Assembly: GCA_022574265.1 (NCBI GenBank)
Contig: JACZSI010000067.1
Coordinates: forward strand, 1-9,043
Direction: 5' to 3'
From: Chloroflexota bacterium
GTDB lineage: Bacteria > Chloroflexota > Dehalococcoidia > Lucifugimonadales > Australimonadaceae
DNA: 9,043 nucleotides
Both the position numbers and the translations under genes were made by a program. Positions 5,390-9,043 of the stretch are shown here, piece after piece (positions within the stretch are counted from its first letter, which is position 1; each line of letters starts with the position of its first letter). The notes beneath the pieces were generated by a model. That model saw only the letters and a program-made list of their open reading frames with translations. It had not been told where the DNA came from and made no database searches.

Positions 5390-6067
5390 CGCGTACTCCT
5401 CGTAGATGCTGTCGAACTTGCCCAGCTTGAGCCGCGCCATGTTCCGGCACACCAGCCGCACCCGCTCGCGGTCCTCGTCGGAGTCCGCGAGCTCCGCGAT
5501 CGCCTTCGCCGCCCGCTCGGTGTGCTCGATGTCGGCGCTCTTGTGCACCACGAAGAACTCCATCCCCTCCTCCGGCACGTCGTAGTTCTTCCGGAGGTAC
5601 TCGTCGAACTCGGTGGCGTAGCGCTGGACCATCGTCTCGTTCGAGAGCCCGTTCGCCATGACCTCCACCGGACTCGCCAGGTAGAAGGCGTGGACCGTCG
5701 CGGCCGTGTGCAGCAGGCAGCCGTAGGCCGGCAGCGCGTGGTCGAAGTCGTCGTCCGTCAGTCCCAGGGCGAACCCGAGCCTCTTGCACATCGCCGGGTG
5801 CGTGAACTCCTCGTACAGCCCGCCGGCCATCGCCATGAACGCCTTGTCGTCGGCCGCGCGCTGGGTCGCGACCAGCGCGAACCCCTTGAGCACCGCCATG
5901 TTGTGGATGTAGTGCTGGATCGCGAACCCGCCGATCTGGCGGCCCGTCAGGGTGCCAGCGCGCAGGGCCTCGAAGTAGCGGCTCTCCATCAGCCGCTCGA
6001 CCCCCGGCTGGATGATCTCCGTCGTGATCTCGTCGACGAACCGCTGATTGCCGGTAGACGTGGCCAT
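5387..6067 (-). CDS. Heme-oxygenase-like diiron oxidase (HDO)-type / TenA-PqqC-fold protein, substrate unknown
   Basis: This 226-residue all-helical protein has no signal peptide or membrane segment. It fits the TenA/PqqC/CADD superfamily. The late motif H175-xxx-D179-xx-H182 (in VVHKSADIEHTERA) matches the third metal-ligand helix of heme-oxygenase-like diiron oxidases such as CADD and SznF. EEFTH (E86, E87, H90) and E144 in NGLSNETM are candidate remaining ligands, assigned by eye. Such enzymes use oxygen to oxidise or cleave small molecules, and the substrate here is not predictable. The ATG at 6067 has GGGAGGG 4 nt upstream and a promoter with TTGACC and GACAAT boxes 17 bp apart. It lies downstream of the SDR gene on the same strand but has its own promoter. 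A truncated second copy of its 5' end occurs at 8212-8385. The alternative is an inactive TenA-like protein. Confidence 0.8.
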   Translation of the reverse strand: MATSTGNQRFVDEITTEIIQPGVERLMESRYFEALRAGTLTGRQIGGFAIQHYIHNMAVLKGFALVATQRAADDKAFMAMAGGLYEEFTHPAMCKRLGFALGLTDDDFDHALPAYGCLLHTAATVHAFYLASPVEVMANGLSNETMVQRYATEFDEYLRKNYDVPEEGMEFFVVHKSADIEHTERAAKAIAELADSDEDRERVRLVCRNMARLKLGKFDSIYEEYA

Positions 6068-6131
6068 CGCACCCTCCCGCCCGCTCTGCCTGGGGCGGCG
6101 CGATTGTCGGCCGCGGCGCGGGGACGGTCAA
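5904..6131 (-). repeat. Direct repeat, left copy (HDO gene promoter and 5' end)
   Basis: This segment, from the -35 box to codon 54 of the intact HDO gene, is repeated at 8222-8447 in the same orientation. The coding part shows 151 of 164 matching bases. Promoter boxes, spacer length and the ribosome binding site are also kept, while the stretch between -10 and the ribosome binding site differs. Confidence 0.9.
6103..6131 (-). promoter_or_regulatory. Promoter of the HDO gene (TTGACC-N17-GACAAT)
   Basis: On the minus strand TTGACC (6131-6126) and GACAAT (6108-6103) are 17 bp apart and give a leader of roughly 30 nt before the ATG at 6067. Both boxes and the spacer length are preserved in the duplicated copy at 8419-8447 although the spacer sequence has changed, which supports their function. 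Confidence 0.7.
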
Positions 6132-6156
6132 CCAGGGCACTGCCCTGGACCCATAA
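6132..6156 (+). repeat. Family-C hairpin repeat abutting the HDO promoter
   Basis: CCAGGGC/GCCCTGG (6132-6148, loop ACT) plus ACCCATAA is the family-C layout without the final GGG. It touches the -35 box of the HDO gene. The rest of the gap to 6258 has small inverted repeats (GTGG/CCAC at 6159-6169, CTCAG/CTGAG at 6174-6189) and a relic of the GGGATGAC-type repeat at 6219-6235, with no gene. Confidence 0.7.
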
Positions 6157-6258
6157 CAGTGGCAACCACGGACCTCAGCGTGCTCTGAGCGGCTCGTCGT
6201 GCACCTAGGCGGCCCCCGGATCGCTCTGGGATGACCGCTTCGCTTGGAAGGACGGCTC

Positions 6259-7104
6259 TCAGTCCGCCTGGATCGCTTGTCTGCCGAGCTGCGGCCACGC
6301 TGCCGGTGCCATCGAAGCCTCGATCCGTTGGGCCAGAGGGACCTCCTCGTCCCACCGGGCGCCGATGAAGCGCATGCCGTTGTAGCCGTCAGACGCCTCC
6401 GACGCCAGCCACACGATGGGCGCCCGCATCACCTCCGGCTGGACCAGCTTGGTGCGGTCGCGGTCGGTATCAGCTGGGAACAAGTTGGTGTTGGCGGCCC
6501 CGCCCGGGACCAGCACGTTGGCTGTCACGCCGGTCTCCTCGAGCTCCTGGGCGATCGCTGCGATGAACGCCTCGTGTCCCGCCTTCGTCTGCCCGTACGG
6601 AACGCCGTAGGCCCGATACATCGTGTCCAGGCTCGTCGTAACGCCGATGATCCGGCCCCACCGCTGTTCCATCATGTGGCGGACCGCCGCGCGGGCCAGC
6701 AGGAACGGCCCCGTCAGGTTCACGGCCATCATCCGGTTCCACGCCTCCGGCGTCAGGTCCCAGAACGGCTGTTGCGGGCTGCCGGATAACCCGCCCGACG
6801 TCAGGCTGATCCCAGCGTTGTTCACCAGGACGTGCAAGCCACCCATGCGGTCGATCGTCTCGCGCACGCAACGCTCCGCGTCATCCGGACTGCTCACGTC
6901 GCCGATGACCACGTGCACGGAGTCGTCGCCGCCGAGCTCACGGGCGTCGTTCGCGGTCTGTTCGACGCTGTCCTCGTCGACGTCCATCATGGTGACGCGC
7001 GCGCCGGCGTTCACGAGAGCGAGAGCCATGATGCGGCCCATGCCGATGTCGCTCCCCGCGCCGGTCACGATGGCGACCTTGCCTTCGAGCGTTCCCTTGT
7101 CCAT
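6259..7104 (-). CDS. Short-chain dehydrogenase/reductase (SDR), NAD-type
   Basis: This 281-residue protein is a classical SDR Rossmann fold. The cofactor motif is TGAGSDIG (residues 14-21), with D19 where most family members have glycine. D41 after the second strand favours NAD(H) over NADP(H). NNAG is at 95-98 and the active-site set N129, S158, Y170 and K174 (YGQTK) is complete, so it should be active. It would interconvert an alcohol and a carbonyl, with unknown substrate. GGGAGG lies 6 nt before the ATG at 7104. The gene is divergent from the amidohydrolase with 81 bp between starts, hinting at shared control. TAATCT on the minus strand (7136-7131) is a possible -10 box but lacks a clear -35. 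The HDO gene follows 191 bp downstream with its own promoter. Confidence 0.94.
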   Translation of the reverse strand: MDKGTLEGKVAIVTGAGSDIGMGRIMALALVNAGARVTMMDVDEDSVEQTANDARELGGDDSVHVVIGDVSSPDDAERCVRETIDRMGGLHVLVNNAGISLTSGGLSGSPQQPFWDLTPEAWNRMMAVNLTGPFLLARAAVRHMMEQRWGRIIGVTTSLDTMYRAYGVPYGQTKAGHEAFIAAIAQELEETGVTANVLVPGGAANTNLFPADTDRDRTKLVQPEVMRAPIVWLASEASDGYNGMRFIGARWDEEVPLAQRIEASMAPAAWPQLGRQAIQAD

Positions 7105-7133
7105 CTGCGGCCTCCCTTCGCGGTAGCGCTAGA

Positions 7134-7163
7134 TTAGCAGCACGCTGCCGGTTGCCCTATGAT
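7134..7163 (+). promoter_or_regulatory. Promoter of the amidohydrolase (TTAGCA-N18-TATGAT)
   Basis: TTAGCA (7134-7139, four of six to TTGACA) and TATGAT (7158-7163, five of six to TATAAT) are 18 bp apart. Transcription would start near 7170, leaving a short leader that contains the GGAGG ribosome binding site at 7175-7179. The element overlaps the upstream region of the divergent SDR gene. Confidence 0.5.
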
Positions 7164-7185
7164 GCGGCCTTCGCGGAGGTGGACG

Positions 7186-8217
7186 ATGGCGAGCAAGGCT
7201 TACTTCGACGCGGACGGCCACATCCTCGAGCCGGAGGCGGAGATCGCCGCATTCTTGGAGGAGCCGTACGCGAGCCATACGCGCAACCGTGGCGGCTTCC
7301 TCCCCGGCTTCGATCAATTCCACGGACCGCTCACAGCGGTGAACGGCAGGAATCCAGGGACGTTCGAGCCCGCCCCGGCCGAGCGTTGGCTCGATTTCCT
7401 CGATCGGACCGGCACCGACGGCACGGTGATCTTCCCGACGCGCGGGCTGTTCTTCGGCCGTATCACCTTCCCCGAATGGGCCACGGCCTACGCTCGGGCG
7501 TACAACACATGGCTGCACGAGAAGTACATCAGCGTGAGCCCGCGTCTCCAAGGCGTGGCGCTGCTTCCGATGCAGAACGTCGAGAGCGCCGTGGAGGAGC
7601 TTCACCGGGCCGTCACGGAGCTGGGCATGGTGGGAGGGATGATCCCCTCCAACGGTCTCATGTGGCATGTCGGTGCCCGAGAGTACTGGCCGGTGTACCG
7701 GGCTGCTGAAGAGCTCGGCTGCGTGCTCGCCGTCCATGGCGGGAACTACGAGCACCTGGGCTTTGACACCATGGCGAGCTTCCCGACGTCTCGGGCCCTC
7801 GGCATGCCCATCGCCTTGATGAACGGCCTCGCCGGAATGATCGCGGAAGGGACCCTGGACGAGTTCCCGAACGTCCGCATCGGGTTCATGGAGGGGGGCA
7901 CCGCCTGGATCCCGCTCCTGATCGACCGGCTGGAGCGGGAGACCGAGTACGGAGGGCTCAAGCTGCAGCGTGCGCCCGAGGAGTACCTGCGCGACGGCCG
8001 CATCTTCGTGGGGTGCGAGGGCAACGAGCGCGCGCTCTCCTACGCCATCGAGCGCGTCGGGCCCGAGCCCTTCATGTTCGCGTCGGACTTCCCCCACGAG
8101 ATCTCGATGGACAACGCCATGGGGGAGATCGACGAGATCCTCGAGCGCGACGACCTGGCTGAGGAGCACAAGCAGATGATCCTGGGAGAGAACGCGCGCC
8201 GCTTCTACCGCCTATAG
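7186..8217 (+). CDS. Amidohydrolase 2 (ACMSD-like) metal-dependent hydrolase/decarboxylase
   Basis: This 343-residue TIM-barrel protein is of the amidohydrolase-2 family. The metal site can be traced: D10 and H12 in FDADGHILEP (D10 standing where ACMSD has the first histidine), H184 in VLAVHGGNYEH and D301 in FASDFPHEI, spaced as in ACMSD. The FMEGGTAWIPLLIDRLE block (from residue 234) is also typical. Family members decarboxylate or hydrolyse ring-derived or carboxylated compounds with a Zn or similar ion. The actual substrate is unknown. ATG at 7186 is preferred over the upstream in-frame ATG at 7159, because GGAGG sits 6 nt before it, the upstream codons fall within the promoter, and family members begin near DADGH. 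It is divergent from the SDR, a plausible pathway partner. Its TAG stop forms half of the palindrome CTATAG. Confidence 0.93.
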   Translation: MASKAYFDADGHILEPEAEIAAFLEEPYASHTRNRGGFLPGFDQFHGPLTAVNGRNPGTFEPAPAERWLDFLDRTGTDGTVIFPTRGLFFGRITFPEWATAYARAYNTWLHEKYISVSPRLQGVALLPMQNVESAVEELHRAVTELGMVGGMIPSNGLMWHVGAREYWPVYRAAEELGCVLAVHGGNYEHLGFDTMASFPTSRALGMPIALMNGLAGMIAEGTLDEFPNVRIGFMEGGTAWIPLLIDRLERETEYGGLKLQRAPEEYLRDGRIFVGCEGNERALSYAIERVGPEPFMFASDFPHEISMDNAMGEIDEILERDDLAEEHKQMILGENARRFYRL

Positions 8218-8385
8218 CGCGGCGATGTAGTGCTGGATCGCGAACCCGCCGAGCTGGCGGACCGTCAGCTCCCCGGCGCGCAGCGCCGTGAAGTACCGGC
8301 TCTCCATCAGCCGCTCGACCCCCGGCTGGATGATCTCCCTCGTGATCTCGTCGACGAACCGCTGGTTGCCGGTAGACGTGGCCAT
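8212..8385 (-). pseudogene. Truncated second copy of the HDO gene 5' end (57 codons)
   Basis: From ATG at 8385 the minus strand encodes the first 54 residues of the HDO gene (MATSTGNQRFVDEIT, then an ending of FAIQHYI), followed by AAL and a TAG. Compared with the intact gene, 13 of 164 bases differ. Five codon changes are silent and five replace residues (T16R, E33T, T39E, G42V, I45L). All proposed metal ligands are missing, so it cannot be an enzyme. Its promoter and ribosome binding site are intact, so a 57-residue peptide could still be made. The truncation point coincides with the amidohydrolase stop, pointing to a recombination junction there. It may be a relic or, less likely, a functional small protein. 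Confidence 0.85.
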
Positions 8386-8447
8386 CGCACCCTCCCGTCG
8401 CGCCAGAGCGTCGGCGGGATTGTCGGCCGCGGTGCCGGGGCGGTCAA
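8222..8447 (-). repeat. Direct repeat, right copy (HDO gene promoter and 5' end)
   Basis: This is the counterpart of 5904-6131. Homology starts right after the amidohydrolase stop and ends exactly at the distal edge of the -35 box (TTGACC, 8447-8442). The two copies bracket the SDR and amidohydrolase genes at a spacing of about 2.3 kb. Confidence 0.9.
8419..8447 (-). promoter_or_regulatory. Duplicated HDO promoter in front of the truncated copy
   Basis: TTGACC (8447-8442) and GACAAT (8424-8419) are 17 bp apart, as in the intact gene. GGGAGGG precedes the ATG at 8385 at the same distance. Confidence 0.6.
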
Positions 8448-8516
8448 GGGCGGCGCGCGCCTATTCGCGCTGCGTCATGCCGGCGCAAAGCTCCGCGAGC
8501 GTGAACGCTACTTGTA

Positions 8517-8540
8517 CTCGCGACCTCGCGACCTCGCGGA
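8517..8540. repeat. Three tandem 8-bp units (CTCGCGAC)
   Basis: CTCGCGAC occurs twice in a row, followed by CTCGCGGA. The tract ends one base before the stop of the rhodanese gene. The remainder of 8448-8516 shows no feature. Confidence 0.6.
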
Positions 8541-8541
8541 C

Positions 8542-9043
8542 CTACGAGCGTTCCACCGCGAGCTTGGATGCTTGCCACGCTCCCATCCCCCCAACTAGCT
8601 CGGTGATGTCGGGGATCCCCGCGCGCTCGAGAAGGCTGGCGGCCACTGACGAACGGTAGCCCGACGCGCAGTAGACGGTTAGGGCGCGGCCCCGAGGCAG
8701 CTCGCCCAACCGCTCCCGCAGTCCGAGCAGCGGGATGTTGACGCTGCCCGGGATGTGGCCCTCATCCCATTCGTGCTTGGCCCGGACGTCGACCGGCAAC
8801 GGCGGACGCCCGCCAGCGAGCTGCTCGGCTAAGTTGCCAGCGGTGACTCGCTCGGTGCGGTCCACGAGGTCGGGCCCGTCTTCCAGGGCTTGCATCCCGC
8901 CGGCCAGGAAGCCTACGGTGTTGTCGAGTCCGACGCGTCTGAGTCGGGTGACGGTTTCCTGCTCCCCACCCGGGTACCCGACGAGCGCGATGGGGGTGTC
9001 GAAGTCGAGCACCTCCCCGGCCCACTGTGCGAACGCCCCGCTC
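8542..9043 (-). CDS. C-terminal rhodanese region of a probable MBL-fold/rhodanese fusion protein, 5' end outside window
   Basis: The minus strand is open from the right edge to TAG at 8544-8542, about 166 residues with no start needed inside the window. The visible start, SGAFAQWAGEVLDFDTPIAL, resembles the first rhodanese-like segment that follows the metallo-beta-lactamase domain in MBL-rhodanese (persulfide dioxygenase-like) fusions, and it has no active cysteine. A second rhodanese domain follows (PVDVRAKHEWDEGHIPGSVN) with an intact active loop CASGYRS, whose cysteine codon is at 8670-8668. Such proteins handle sulfane sulfur or persulfides in the cytosol. The MBL domain is inferred, not seen. 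A stand-alone double rhodanese is the alternative. An internal GTG at 9012 could be read as a start but falls within the domain. Confidence 0.85.
   Translation of the reverse strand, partial: SGAFAQWAGEVLDFDTPIALVGYPGGEQETVTRLRRVGLDNTVGFLAGGMQALEDGPDLVDRTERVTAGNLAEQLAGGRPPLPVDVRAKHEWDEGHIPGSVNIPLLGLRERLGELPRGRALTVYCASGYRSSVAASLLERAGIPDITELVGGMGAWQASKLAVERS

Noticed and set aside
5166..6140. Minus-strand open frame of 324 codons over the HDO gene
   Set aside because: It is a shadow frame whose ends run through dispersed repeats (it contains IPRCARDD). The 226-codon frame has the family motifs and a ribosome binding site.
7159..7185. Upstream ATG as start of the amidohydrolase
   Set aside because: It lies within the -10 box, has no ribosome binding site, and adds nine residues not expected for the family. 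ATG 7186 has GGAGG at the right spacing.
7129..8169. Minus-strand open frame of 346 codons opposite the amidohydrolase
   Set aside because: It is antisense to a clear amidohydrolase with an intact metal site, and its translation resembles no family I recognise.

Overview
This is a GC-rich bacterial window whose coding density, repeat content and gene set suggest a member of the Chloroflexota, perhaps a Dehalococcoidia/SAR202-like lineage. The placement is an inference. It rests on a long SRP RNA with an Alu-type domain, the rsmA-ispE (non-mevalonate isoprenoid) pair, an F420-type luciferase-family oxidoreductase, SDR and amidohydrolase genes, and many dispersed hairpin repeats of kinds I associate with such genomes. 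An actinobacterium is the main alternative. No tRNA, rRNA, CRISPR array or transposase is visible.

Layout. From 1 to 849 (minus) lies an LLM-class oxidoreductase cut by the window edge. A repeat-filled gap (850-1163) follows, then galU (minus, 1164-2036). From 2037 to 3050 there is no protein gene. That stretch holds dispersed repeats, a promoter, a complete ~269-nt SRP RNA (about 2388-2656) and a run of strong hairpins. Next is a plus-strand housekeeping block: rsmA (3051-3851), ispE (3896-4756) and a RidA-family gene (4814-5203). A convergent gap leads to a minus-strand gene for a heme-oxygenase-like diiron oxidase (HDO) type protein (5387-6067), then an SDR dehydrogenase (6259-7104, minus). 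Divergent from the SDR is an ACMSD-like amidohydrolase (7186-8217, plus). Abutting its stop is a truncated second copy of the promoter, ribosome binding site and first 54 codons of the HDO gene (8212-8447, minus). The window ends in the C-terminal part of a rhodanese-containing, probably MBL-fold, protein (8542-9043, minus).

Two things stand out. First, two families of short hairpin repeats recur. In four genes in a row (rsmA, ispE, ridA, HDO) the stop codon is itself part of, or directly touches, such a repeat, always in the same orientation relative to the gene. Other copies of one family touch the promoters of galU and the HDO gene. Second, the SDR/amidohydrolase pair is bracketed by two ~226-bp direct repeats made from the HDO gene start. 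One belongs to the intact gene and one to a truncated copy. This could mark insertion by a single homologous crossover, or a collapsed tandem duplication.

Functionally the left and centre are housekeeping: UDP-glucose supply, protein targeting, ribosome maturation and isoprenoid precursors. The right half looks like accessory catabolism, with oxidoreductases and a metal-dependent hydrolase whose substrates cannot be read from sequence.
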